14,001 bases of DNA from JBMNTQ01 sp050945815 (GTDB lineage Bacteria; Bacillota; Clostridia; Christensenellales; JBMNTQ01), in assembly GCA_050945815.1 (NCBI GenBank), contig JBMNTQ010000032.1, positions 1 to 14,001 on the forward strand. Direction: 5' to 3'. Position 1 is the stretch's first letter; every line of letters starts with the position of its first letter. Both the position numbers and the translations under genes were made by a program. Of this stretch, positions 1 through 7,707 are shown in pieces. The notes below the pieces were generated by a model. The model saw nothing but the letters and a program-made list of their open reading frames with translations. It did not search any database and was not told the origin of the DNA.

Positions 1-779
1 GCCGCATCCAGCACAGCCTTATAGTCGCCCTGGCTAGCCACCAACAAAGCTCCCTGCCCGGAAAGAAAAGTGTCCAAGCCGCCGCTCAACAGCCGCGCCT
101 TGTCCGTTACAATCCGTCCCCCGGCATACAAAAGCAGCGCATTTTGCGGCAGCGTCCAGGTCTCTCCCTGCATCACCAATCCATATATTTCCTGCTCGTC
201 GTTGCCCGCCGCATCCGCCAACTCACCGATCGTCTCACTCAAGAGTACAGGGTCCCATTCTCCGTCCAAGGGCAAATCCATGCCCATCTGCAAAAAAAGC
301 GTGCGGTTGGCAATCAGCATATAGCCGCCGTACATATAAGGCAGCGCCCGCACCTCCCCCTCCACCAGGGCAGACTGAGCCAAAGCAGGACGAACATTCT
401 CCGGCATCGTCAGAGTTTTCATCTGCATCGGCGGCTCATAGCCCGTCGGAAAAGAAACCAAATCCGGCCTCTCACCGCTCTGCAAACGCTGCTTAGCCTC
501 CTGCGCCGTCATACCGGTGGTCTCTATAAAAACGCCGGGAGTCCGGCTTTCAAAGGCGCTGGCACGATCGTTTAGGTAAGCAACGCCGCTATCACCGCCG
601 GTCCTCCATTCCACAATATGCCAAAGCTCCAATATGCCGGTCCACTGAGGCTTATCCCCCTCCAACCATTCATAGAAGCGGTTCTGAGCCTGCTCGCTAC
701 GCAAAACACCCGGCCCCCACACCAGAGTCGCAGCCACCAAAAGCGCAAAAATAAGAGTAATCGGTCTTAAGCGTTTCAT
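1..779 (-). CDS. Solute-binding-like protein, C-terminal part outside window
   Basis: The frame stays open for 259 codons from ATG 779 to the window edge, so the C-terminus is missing. The start has GGAGGT at 785-790, five bases upstream. Residues 1-25 are a basic then hydrophobic segment (MKRLRPITLIFALLVAATLVWG), a signal peptide or signal anchor; I see no lipobox cysteine, unlike most Gram-positive binding proteins. Residues after about 50 resemble the first lobe of ABC-transporter sugar-binding proteins (SBP family 1): an 'ELWHIVEW' strand, a stretch like 'LNDRASAFESRTPGV', then 'RPDLVSFP', and later 'ALPYMYGGYMLIANRTLF', the usual hinge-proximal pattern. It starts 43 bases after the glucokinase stop and is probably co-transcribed with it. 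The substrate cannot be told, and no permease or ATPase is in view. Family assignment is moderate; a role in carbohydrate uptake is inference from the neighbour. Confidence 0.7.
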   Translation of the reverse strand, partial: MKRLRPITLIFALLVAATLVWGPGVLRSEQAQNRFYEWLEGDKPQWTGILELWHIVEWRTGGDSGVAYLNDRASAFESRTPGVFIETTGMTAQEAKQRLQSGERPDLVSFPTGYEPPMQMKTLTMPENVRPALAQSALVEGEVRALPYMYGGYMLIANRTLFLQMGMDLPLDGEWDPVLLSETIGELADAAGNDEQEIYGLVMQGETWTLPQNALLLYAGGRIVTDKARLLSGGLDTFLSGQGALLVASQGDYKAVLDA

Positions 780-822
780 GGTACACCTCCAAGCCGTTAC
801 TCTTATTTTATTGGTCCACCAG

Positions 823-1746
823 TCAGATTATGCCGCTTGGGCCCAACATCGCCGCCCCGATCATCCCCGCTTCCGGCCCAAACACAGCGGGCATAATTTT
901 TGCCCGGGGCGCAGGCATCTGATAGGTCCTATCAATCGCTTCATCAAGGTTCTCAAACAACCTTGCCGCTTGAGAAACCCCGCCGCCTATCACAATACGC
1001 TCCGGATCAAACAAGCTCAAGAGGTTCGCGATTCCCGCCGCCAAATATTCCACATACTCACCCATCGCCATCGTGGCAGCATAATCCCCCTGCTCATAAC
1101 AATCAGAAACCGCCTTCGCAGAAGGCTCCACGCGATGCAGCAGGCTGTCGGGAAACCGCCTGCCCCAGGAAATGCCCATACGCATCAATCCGCCCGCAGC
1201 ACAATAGCGTTCAAAACATCCCCGCCGCCCGCAGTTGCACAAATCTCCGCCATATTGCAACACCATATGCCCCACTTCCCCGCTGCAACCATGAGCCCCC
1301 TTCAAGAGGCGTCCCTTGATTAAAAAGCTGCCGCCTAGGCCGGTGCCCAAGGTAATCATGATACCCTCACAAACGCCCCGCAGGGCCCCGAACATCCATT
1401 CGGCAATAGCTGCACAGTCCGCGTCATTGCCCACCTGCACAGAACGCCCCAACAATTGCTCCAGCTTATCCCCCACCGCCACTCGTTTCCACAATAGATT
1501 CGGGCAGGAAATGGCAACCCCGTCCTTGACAGGGCCCGGCACTCCAATGCCCACGCCACCTAGCTCCTGCACAGAAAGCTCCGCCTGCTCACACAGACGC
1601 CGCACAAGCTGCGCAGCATCCTGCAAAATAGCATCCGCCCCGTCCGCCACCCTTGTAGGCAGCACGTCTCGAGCCACAATCCGCCCATCCTCTTCCACAA
1701 GGCCCACGGCCACCTTCGTACCGCCCAAGTCTATTCCTGCACGCAT
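823..1746 (-). CDS. glcK: ROK-family glucokinase
   Basis: A 307-residue ROK kinase, the usual length, expected to phosphorylate glucose (or a related hexose) with ATP in the cytoplasm as the entry step of glycolysis. The N-terminal phosphate-binding motif DLGGTK is at residues 6-11. The catalytic aspartate lies in GNDAD (D108). The ROK signature follows: GEVGHM at 156-161, then CNCGRRGCFE at 170-179, whose histidine (H160) and three cysteines (C170, C172, C177) form the structural zinc site. A second glycine-rich nucleotide motif, 'IVIGGGVS', is near residue 251. ATG 1746 is the only sensible start; its Shine-Dalgarno (GAGG) is somewhat distant, about 11 bases. It sits 50 bases after the HAD phosphatase gene in the same minus-strand operon. 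ROK kinases and ROK repressors share folds, but there is no DNA-binding domain here. Other sugars such as fructose or N-acetylmannosamine cannot be excluded as substrate. Confidence 0.9.
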   Translation of the reverse strand: MRAGIDLGGTKVAVGLVEEDGRIVARDVLPTRVADGADAILQDAAQLVRRLCEQAELSVQELGGVGIGVPGPVKDGVAISCPNLLWKRVAVGDKLEQLLGRSVQVGNDADCAAIAEWMFGALRGVCEGIMITLGTGLGGSFLIKGRLLKGAHGCSGEVGHMVLQYGGDLCNCGRRGCFERYCAAGGLMRMGISWGRRFPDSLLHRVEPSAKAVSDCYEQGDYAATMAMGEYVEYLAAGIANLLSLFDPERIVIGGGVSQAARLFENLDEAIDRTYQMPAPRAKIMPAVFGPEAGMIGAAMLGPSGII

Positions 1747-1796
1747 GCAAAAACCCGCCTCTCTGTTTTCGAGTCTATTGTTTGTTCCCGGCCGTC

Positions 1797-2594
1797 TTAA
1801 CAGGCGCCGTTCAGTATAAACCGCTCGATGGCCAGTGCCACGCCGTCCTCGTCATTGGATGCGGTAATATGGTCCGCAACCGCCTTCACCTCCGGCAAAG
1901 CATTGCCCATCGCGATCCCCAATCCGGCATATTCTATCATACTCTTGTCAATACGCCCGTCCCCAATGGCCACAACACGCTCCCGTTCTATTCCCATACT
2001 TCGAGCCAAGCGCTCCAAAGCGCCGCCCTTGGAAACATCGGGGGCTACAATTTCTAAAAAGGTGGGCCTCGATGTGCTGATGTTCAACCGGCTGCCAAAC
2101 CGCTTCTTAGCCAGTGTACGCAATTGTTCCACCCGCTCCTGTGTGTCAATAATCAAAAGCTTCGGGGAATCAAATTCCGCATGTTGAAAATTTGTCTGAA
2201 CGCCGGGAAAGCCGCTCAGTTTTTCATAAAAAGCACTATGCTGGTTTTCCTGTTCAAAGAAAAAATTGTGGCTGTCATAGGCCTGAAGATAGGCCTCCTC
2301 AGCGTGGGCAAATTCCACAATCTCCTGAAAAAGCGCCCCCTTTATGCCCTGCTGAAAGACCAACTTCCCCTCCGAGTCCACAATCTGGGCGCCGCCAAAA
2401 CAAATGCTCGGCCCATCTATCCCCATCCTGATAAGGTTCTTCACAGCACGATACATCCGCCCCGTCGCAATACAAAAAACAACACCCTCCCGCTTTGCCG
2501 CCCCAATTGCGTCAAGCGTCCTTTGCGCTATACTCAAATCATTGCGCAGCAGCGTATCGTCCACGTCCAGCGCCACCAGCCTATACCCGTCCAT
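1797..2594 (-). CDS. Cof-type HAD-superfamily phosphatase
   Basis: A 265-residue haloacid dehalogenase-like hydrolase of the Cof/YidA group, which dephosphorylates small phosphorylated metabolites such as sugar phosphates or flavin precursors in the cytoplasm. Motif I is DVDDTL (D10 nucleophile, D12 acid/base), motif II is the threonine in ATGR (T44), motif III is the lysine in SKGGAL (K189), and motif IV is GDGRID (D212, D216). The region between motifs II and III is the large C2 cap. Motif IV normally reads GDxxND; here the asparagine is isoleucine while both aspartates remain. I chose ATG 2594 rather than the longer open frame because AAGGAG sits six bases before it and the protein then begins at the first beta-strand, as in homologues. 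The gene overlaps the 3' end of uvrC by 14 bases. The natural substrate is unknown; closeness to glucokinase makes a sugar phosphate plausible. Confidence 0.88.
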   Translation of the reverse strand: MDGYRLVALDVDDTLLRNDLSIAQRTLDAIGAAKREGVVFCIATGRMYRAVKNLIRMGIDGPSICFGGAQIVDSEGKLVFQQGIKGALFQEIVEFAHAEEAYLQAYDSHNFFFEQENQHSAFYEKLSGFPGVQTNFQHAEFDSPKLLIIDTQERVEQLRTLAKKRFGSRLNISTSRPTFLEIVAPDVSKGGALERLARSMGIERERVVAIGDGRIDKSMIEYAGLGIAMGNALPEVKAVADHITASNDEDGVALAIERFILNGAC

Positions 2595-4467
2595 CCTTCT
2601 CTCCTTTTCTATCCCTGAAGTAATCAAAAACTGCCTGCGCCGAGGACGCATTCATGCCCTCCACCTGCCTAAGCTCTTCCAGCGAAGCATTCTTTATCTG
2701 TTCCAAAGATAGAAAGTTTCGCAACAGCGCAGTCTTACGCTTTTTCCCAATCCCGAAAATCCGGTCCAATTCCGAGCCCACCAGCCGTTTCGAGCGCAAC
2801 GCCCGATGATGGGTGATAGCAAACCGGTGCGCCTCATCCCGCAGCCGCTGAATCAGGTGCAACGGCGCACTGCCCCGTTTAAGCAGCACAGGCTCCGTCG
2901 CATCAGGAAAAAAGATCTCCTCCTGCTTCTTAGCCAATCCAAAGATCGGGCAATCCACCCCCGCCTCCTGCATCGCCGACAAAGCAGCCCCAAGCTGCCC
3001 CTTCCCGCCGTCTATAACCACCAAGTCCGGCATAGCGCTAAACCGTCCCTGCTCCAGCGGCAAGCCCTGCTCCCGGCGCTCGCGAATTTCCTCCTGTCCC
3101 CGATTAAAGCGCCGCAACACCACCTCATGCATAGAAGCAAAATCATCAGGCCCCTCCACCGTCTTAATACGAAAATGCCGATAGTCCTTTTTCGAGGGCT
3201 TCCCGTCCACAAACACCACCATCGAACCCACAGAATCCACGCCCTGTATATTGGATATATCATAGGCCTCAATGCGCCGGGGCAACACCGGCAAGCTAAG
3301 CTCTTCCTGCAACCGGCGTATCGCGCCCTCCTGCCGTTCCCATTCCCAGCGTTTTCTCTGCCGCAGCCGCTCCATCGATTGCTCAGCGTTTTGCTGAGCC
3401 ATCTGCAAAAGCCGCCGCTTCTCCCCCCGCTTCGGACTGAAAACAACCACCTTCGAGCCCCGCTTCTCACTCAAATAATCCTGTAACACCTGCATCTCCT
3501 CGGTAAACTGCGCCACAATTATTTCCCGGGGAATCGCCGCATTTTCATAGAATTGCAGCAAAAACGATTCCATAACGTTCTCGTCCGGCTCGTCCTCCGC
3601 CTCCTGCATCTGATAGCTCTCGCTGCCCACAACCTTCCCTTCCCGCACAAAGACCCCCTGCACAATCGTAGCTTCCTCCCGAAGCAGTGCAAATACATCC
3701 CGGTCCTCCAGAGACGTAGAGGTCGCCCGCTGCTGCCGCTCAGACAGCCGCTCAATCACCTCAATGCTGTCCCGAATCACAGCCGCCCGTTCAAAGTCCA
3801 GCGCTTGCGCCGCTTTCTCCATAGAAACACGCAGCTCTTTTAGCAATTCGCCATGGCGCCCAGACAAAAAATCCAGCGCCCGCCGCACCGCCTCATGGTA
3901 TTCCTCCCGGCTAATACGCCCGCTGCACGGCGCAACACACCGTCCAATCTGATAGTTCAAGCAAGGTCTCTCCCCCCGTTCAATTGCCCGGGGGATATCC
4001 TTCTTGCAAAACCGAAGGCCGAAGCTCTGATTCACAATATCCAAAGCTTCCCGCAGAACATGCGCCGCCAAATACGGCCCCAAATATTTCGCCCCGTCGC
4101 TGCGCACACGACGCACCACCTCCACCCGAGGAAAATCTTGCCTTAAATCTACACGTATATATGGAAAATTCTTATCGTCTTTCAGTAATATATTATACTT
4201 AGGCCGATGCTGCTTAATGAGGTTGCATTCCAACATCAAAGCTTCCGTCTCGCTGGCTGCCCGAATATAGTCAATATCCCGAATTTTGTCCACCATCGTC
4301 CGTTCCTTAGGACTTTTCGACCGGCTGTTTATAAAATATTGACGCACCCGGTTTTTCAGGGACACCGCTTTTCCAACATAGATAATCTGGCCTTCGCCGT
4401 CCTTCATCAGGTAAACCCCGGGATAATCCGGAAGATTCTTCAAAATCTGTTTTATTCTCTCCTGCAC
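2581..4467 (-). CDS. uvrC: UvrABC excinuclease subunit C
   Basis: UvrC makes both incisions around a lesion in nucleotide excision repair after UvrA and UvrB have marked it. Residues here count from GTG 4467 (628 aa, typical). The N-terminal GIY-YIG nuclease covers about 13-95, with Y19, YVG at 30-32 and E75. Cysteines C154, C169, C177 and C181 match the spacing of the iron-sulphur cluster ligands reported for E. coli UvrC. A UVR (UvrB-binding) motif lies around 216-241. The RNase H-like second nuclease has DIS (D403), VIDGGKGQ (D486) and H547. Two helix-hairpin-helix motifs close the protein (about 568-617). The start is uncertain: TTG 4485 would overlap the upstream stop as TTGA but lacks a Shine-Dalgarno, whereas GTG 4467 follows a GGGGG run and puts the LPD motif at the same distance from the start as in B. 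subtilis UvrC. TTG 4470 is a third option. It is embedded in a cell-wall operon. Confidence 0.96.
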   Translation of the reverse strand: MQERIKQILKNLPDYPGVYLMKDGEGQIIYVGKAVSLKNRVRQYFINSRSKSPKERTMVDKIRDIDYIRAASETEALMLECNLIKQHRPKYNILLKDDKNFPYIRVDLRQDFPRVEVVRRVRSDGAKYLGPYLAAHVLREALDIVNQSFGLRFCKKDIPRAIERGERPCLNYQIGRCVAPCSGRISREEYHEAVRRALDFLSGRHGELLKELRVSMEKAAQALDFERAAVIRDSIEVIERLSERQQRATSTSLEDRDVFALLREEATIVQGVFVREGKVVGSESYQMQEAEDEPDENVMESFLLQFYENAAIPREIIVAQFTEEMQVLQDYLSEKRGSKVVVFSPKRGEKRRLLQMAQQNAEQSMERLRQRKRWEWERQEGAIRRLQEELSLPVLPRRIEAYDISNIQGVDSVGSMVVFVDGKPSKKDYRHFRIKTVEGPDDFASMHEVVLRRFNRGQEEIRERREQGLPLEQGRFSAMPDLVVIDGGKGQLGAALSAMQEAGVDCPIFGLAKKQEEIFFPDATEPVLLKRGSAPLHLIQRLRDEAHRFAITHHRALRSKRLVGSELDRIFGIGKKRKTALLRNFLSLEQIKNASLEELRQVEGMNASSAQAVFDYFRDRKGEKDGRV

Positions 4468-4481
4468 CAAAACCGCCCCCG

Positions 4482-5915
4482 TCAATGCCCGAGCTTTACG
4501 GCTTGGGCCAGAATTTTCCCGGCCATAGGGGCCGCCACAGCGCTGCCTGCGCCGCCGTTCTCCACCACTACCGTAATAGCAATCGGATGCCTCTCATCCT
4601 GGATAAACCCGGTAAACCACGAATGCGGCGCTTTGCTCCCGTCGGTAGCCACCTCCGCCGTACCCGTCTTCCCCCCTACCCGCAAGCCGTCTATCCCGGC
4701 GGAGGAACCGGTCCCCCCCTCCACACAAGCCACCATCAAGTCCGACAGTCTATCCGCAATCTCAGCAGAAACAACGGTCTTCAGCTTGGCAGTCTGCATT
4801 CTATATGTAGTGGTACGGTCGTTTAAAGCCTGCTCCAGCAGCCGCGGCTCCATCATCACGCCGCCGTTGGCAATGCTGCTGCTTATCATATTCATGTGCA
4901 TGGGCGTCATCGTATCCTCAAACTGTCCAATTGCGGAAAAAGCAAAGTCACTGTCACTCTCTCCCGGCGAATACGAGCTGGAATATAGTATGAAATCCTG
5001 AAGAAGAAACTCTTCGTTAAAGCCCAGCTCCTCGGCGGTACGCCGCAGGGTAGGCGCCCCAATTTGCAAGGCAAGCTGCGCAAAATACTTGTTGCAGGAT
5101 TTTGCAAACGCCTGTTCTAAATCCATCATCCCATGAGCCGTATTGTGGTAACAGTTCAATTGTACGCCGTTTATCACCAACGGCTCCGTCGTGCAATCAT
5201 AGGTCATAGCCGTAAGGTCCGGCCGGTATTTCAAAGCCGCCGCCGCAGTCACAATTTTAAAAACCGAGCCCGGGGTATATCTTCCCATCGTCACCCGGTT
5301 CACCAAAGCCCCCGGCTGCTCCTGGCCGCCGTCCTGCGTATCCGCATCCTTATAGTGGTCCATATTTTCCGGATCAAAGGTCGGGCTAGACACGGAAACC
5401 AGCAGCTCCCCAGTCCGGTAATTGCTCAGAACAATAGCCCCGTGTGAACTGCCCAAAAGCTGATACGCATAACTGCTCAAATTAGCGTCCACAGACAGAA
5501 CAACATCATCGCCCTGTTCCGCTCTGCCGGAAAAGGACGCATACAGCCTATCCACAATGCCGCTGTTAAAACCTAGAAGATACGGCGCAAAATAGGATTC
5601 CGCACCATTGGTCATCCCATAACTGTCCCCCACCACATGGGAAACCGCCCGCCGCAACGTTTCATCGCTGTTGTATTGCCGCTGCTCGCCGTCAGAGCTG
5701 GCCAGCACAACACCGTTCCTGTCTAAAATTTTCCCGGTACTCACCTTCGCCCGCTGGCTGGAAAGACGCGGATTATACGCATTGGTAAACCACTGCTGCC
5801 CATAATTCAGGGTGGAGTAAATAAAGTAGCTGATCAGAAAAATAAACGCCAGAGAAAAAACACCCAGCACAAAGCCCATATTCTTACGGGATTTGTTCAT
5901 ACCAACCTGCTTCAC
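4482..5915 (-). CDS. pbpA: Class B penicillin-binding protein (PbpA-type transpeptidase)
   Basis: A 477-residue monofunctional D,D-transpeptidase that cross-links peptidoglycan outside the membrane, expected to work with the SEDS polymerase encoded just upstream. One membrane helix is at about residues 13-34, with a short cytoplasmic start. The three active-site motifs are intact: SVFK (S217 nucleophile, K220), SCN (273-275) and KTGTAE (416-421). 'AIGQ' before the C-terminal lobe also fits the family. The protein is short: the large N-terminal pedestal of PBP2/PBP3 is reduced to some 150 residues, as in mycobacterial PbpA. GTG 5915 is chosen because CACCTCCT (reading AGGAGGTG) lies at 5921-5928, while the internal ATG at 5900 has no such site. 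Its start overlaps the ftsW stop as GTGA, pointing to translational coupling. The symbol reflects resemblance and gene order, not a proven orthology. Confidence 0.92.
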   Translation of the reverse strand: MKQVGMNKSRKNMGFVLGVFSLAFIFLISYFIYSTLNYGQQWFTNAYNPRLSSQRAKVSTGKILDRNGVVLASSDGEQRQYNSDETLRRAVSHVVGDSYGMTNGAESYFAPYLLGFNSGIVDRLYASFSGRAEQGDDVVLSVDANLSSYAYQLLGSSHGAIVLSNYRTGELLVSVSSPTFDPENMDHYKDADTQDGGQEQPGALVNRVTMGRYTPGSVFKIVTAAAALKYRPDLTAMTYDCTTEPLVINGVQLNCYHNTAHGMMDLEQAFAKSCNKYFAQLALQIGAPTLRRTAEELGFNEEFLLQDFILYSSSYSPGESDSDFAFSAIGQFEDTMTPMHMNMISSSIANGGVMMEPRLLEQALNDRTTTYRMQTAKLKTVVSAEIADRLSDLMVACVEGGTGSSAGIDGLRVGGKTGTAEVATDGSKAPHSWFTGFIQDERHPIAITVVVENGGAGSAVAAPMAGKILAQAVKLGH

Positions 5916-7150
5916 GCGTCCACCTCCTCCCGGATTTCGCGCTCCTGCTGCTCGCCATTCATAATCGCCACGCCCTCCAGCATACCCACCAACAGGAAGC
6001 AGGAAATCATAGACGAACCGCCATAGCTAATAAACGGCAGCGTAATACCGGTCAATGGAATCATTTTAATCACACCGCCGATGATGATGAAGCTCTGCAG
6101 CGTAATTAAGGCCGTACAGCCAAAAGCCAACAGCGCATAAAATTTATCCTTACATCCCATAGCGATCAAGGCGCCACGGGCAATAAAAATCAGATAGAAA
6201 ACAATCAACACAGCGCCAAATATAATGCCAAACTCCTCACAGATCACAGCAAAAATATAGTCCGTCTGATAAGCAGGAATCGATTTCGGCGACCCTAATC
6301 CCAACCCCATTCCGAAAAGCCCGCCGCTCGCGATCGCCATCAGCCCCTGTACGATCTGATATCCTTGAGTTTCGTAGCTCAGCCAAGGGTTCCTCCACAC
6401 AGCCACCCGAACCCGCACATGGGAAAACAAGTGATAGCTAGCCACCGCCGCTGTGCCAGCCGCCCCCAAGCTTAAAAGCGTCAAAAACACATTGCTGGTC
6501 GCCACATAGAACAAGACGATAAAAACGCCGCAGTATAAAAGCGCCGCACCCAAATCCCGCTGCACAACAAGCAGCCCCGCAGCGCTCAGCACAAAGCCGC
6601 CGGCAATGAGTATTTTGGAAAGCTTTAGCTGCCCGCTCAATAACGACGCCAACACTAGCACCAACAAAAGCTTGACGAATTCCGAAGGCTGAAACCCAAA
6701 GCCAAACAGGCTGACCCAGTTCGTCGCCCCGCCAAAGCTGCGGCCAATCACCATCGTACTGCCCAGCAAAACCAGGGAGGTGATCATATAAAGAACCACT
6801 GGCTTGCGTATTTTCTTATAATTTTTCACAAACAGCATGGCAAACACCATGCCCACCATGCCCAAAGCAATCCATAAAACCTGTTTAAGCGCCGTCTCCG
6901 GGTTCAGCCTGTAGAGGATAATCACCCCCACCGCAGCAAAAAGATTGGCGATAATCAGAATATACCGATCCATCTGCCGGAAAAAGCGGGTCAACAACAG
7001 GTATTGAAACAACAGCAGAAACACCATAATCCCTGCCACGATCAAAGCATGATAGTCCACGGCCCCGTCCTGAAACACCAGCAAAGCAAAAGCCGAAACC
7101 TCAAACACAATGATAATAAAGAGCAAGGATGCCGCGCTTTTAAATTTCAT
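5912..7150 (-). CDS. SEDS-family peptidoglycan glycosyltransferase (FtsW/RodA)
   Basis: A 412-residue polytopic membrane protein with about ten hydrophobic segments, belonging to the SEDS family, which polymerises lipid II into glycan strands at the outer membrane face together with a class B PBP. Visible family motifs are RLNPETALKQ (81-90), FQPSEFVK (153-160), QRDLGAALL (197-205, with D199 corresponding to the essential aspartate of RodA/FtsW), GYQIVQGLMAIASGGLFG (263-280), DYIFAVICEEFG (297-308) and the C-terminal signature LTGITLPFISYGGSS (366-380). ATG 7150 has AGGAGG about ten bases upstream and overlaps the FHA gene stop as ATGA. The last codons (Glu-Glu-Val) double as the ribosome binding site of the following PBP gene. 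Sequence alone does not decide between FtsW (division), RodA (elongation) and SpoVE (spore cortex); the neighbouring short PBP and FHA protein favour the RodA type of Actinobacteria-like clusters. Confidence 0.94.
   Translation of the reverse strand: MKFKSAASLLFIIIVFEVSAFALLVFQDGAVDYHALIVAGIMVFLLLFQYLLLTRFFRQMDRYILIIANLFAAVGVIILYRLNPETALKQVLWIALGMVGMVFAMLFVKNYKKIRKPVVLYMITSLVLLGSTMVIGRSFGGATNWVSLFGFGFQPSEFVKLLLVLVLASLLSGQLKLSKILIAGGFVLSAAGLLVVQRDLGAALLYCGVFIVLFYVATSNVFLTLLSLGAAGTAAVASYHLFSHVRVRVAVWRNPWLSYETQGYQIVQGLMAIASGGLFGMGLGLGSPKSIPAYQTDYIFAVICEEFGIIFGAVLIVFYLIFIARGALIAMGCKDKFYALLAFGCTALITLQSFIIIGGVIKMIPLTGITLPFISYGGSSMISCFLLVGMLEGVAIMNGEQQEREIREEVDA
5921..5928 (-). promoter_or_regulatory. 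Ribosome binding site that fixes the GTG start of the PBP gene
   Basis: On the minus strand this reads AGGAGGTG, a near-perfect Shine-Dalgarno. Its core AGGAGG ends seven bases before GTG 5915. It lies wholly inside the last sense codons of the SEDS gene (Glu-Glu-Val), so the two reading frames share these bases. Confidence 0.8.
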
Positions 7151-7611
7151 GATCGCTTTCCCTCCTCTTTCAGTTTCACCAGCAGCAAAACGCCCAGCAA
7201 TGAAAGATACGAGCCGTTGCGCAAAGGCAAATCATCCATCAACTCCACATCGTCCACAAAAACACCGTTTTCGCTGCCCATATTCCGTACAAAAACAAAT
7301 CCGCCCTTGGCATAGATATAGCATTCCGTCTTAGACAGCCCAGGCAGCTTAAAACGGATATCACAAAGCGCACCCCGACCAATATAGCAGCTGCGCCGAA
7401 TGCCGTAAACAGCGCCTATCAACCGCTCGTCAGAGCATTCAACAACCTCTAAATATCCAATGTGGGCATAATAAGCATCCTTTCTATCCCGGCGCGCATC
7501 CTTATATTCTGCCCAAACGTCCCGCACAGTCCGGTAAAGGATAAATACTATCAGCAGGATAAACCAATATTTCATGATGCCTGCAATCAGGCTGTAGGTA
7601 TCCTGGCCCAT
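7147..7611 (-). CDS. Membrane-anchored FHA-domain protein, first gene of wall operon
   Basis: A 154-residue protein with one N-terminal membrane helix (about 14-27), a short charged linker rich in Arg, Lys and Asp (28-48), and a C-terminal forkhead-associated domain (about 70-147). FHA domains bind phosphothreonine peptides. Recognisable elements are YIGRG (77-80, with the conserved Gly-Arg), LSK (92-94) and ENGVFVDD (114-121, the conserved Asn-Gly loop). The usual histidine of the S-x-x-H motif is replaced by Glu (E96), so ligand binding may be altered. ATG 7611 follows AAGGAGG with only four bases of spacing. The gene heads the operon and overlaps the SEDS gene as ATGA. In Actinobacteria a comparable FHA gene (fhaB) precedes rodA and pbpA and is tied to Ser/Thr kinase control of growth; that such control operates here is inference, since no kinase or phosphatase gene is in the window. 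Confidence 0.88.
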   Translation of the reverse strand: MGQDTYSLIAGIMKYWFILLIVFILYRTVRDVWAEYKDARRDRKDAYYAHIGYLEVVECSDERLIGAVYGIRRSCYIGRGALCDIRFKLPGLSKTECYIYAKGGFVFVRNMGSENGVFVDDVELMDDLPLRNGSYLSLLGVLLLVKLKEEGKRS

Positions 7612-7635
7612 TTTTCCTCCTTCGAGCTTTCGCCC

Positions 7636-7644
7636 ATTCTAGCA
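7636..7644 (-). promoter_or_regulatory. Possible second promoter (extended -10) of the wall operon
   Basis: On the minus strand this reads TGCTAGAAT: an extended -10 (TGn) followed by TAGAAT, five of six matches to TATAAT. No good -35 lies at 16-18 bases. Transcription would begin about 17 bases before the FHA start codon, leaving room for the AAGGAGG site. Confidence 0.4.
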
Positions 7645-7668
7645 GACAATTCCCCAATTCTTACTTGA

Positions 7669-7697
7669 ATTTTACACGCAAGGTTAGATGGTGTCAA
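7669..7697 (-). promoter_or_regulatory. Sigma-A promoter of the FHA-SEDS-PBP-uvrC operon
   Basis: On the minus strand a perfect -35 TTGACA (7692-7697) is followed by a 17-base spacer and the -10 TAAAAT (7669-7674). Transcription would start near 7662, about 50 bases before ATG 7611. No other equally good promoter was seen within the downstream genes, so this probably drives the whole seven-gene run. Confidence 0.75.
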
Positions 7698-7707
7698 ATA
7701 TTCTTGC

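Noticed and set aside
2806..3486. 226-codon plus-strand frame inside uvrC
   Set aside because: Antisense to the conserved RNase H-like domain of uvrC; no Shine-Dalgarno and no recognisable domain.
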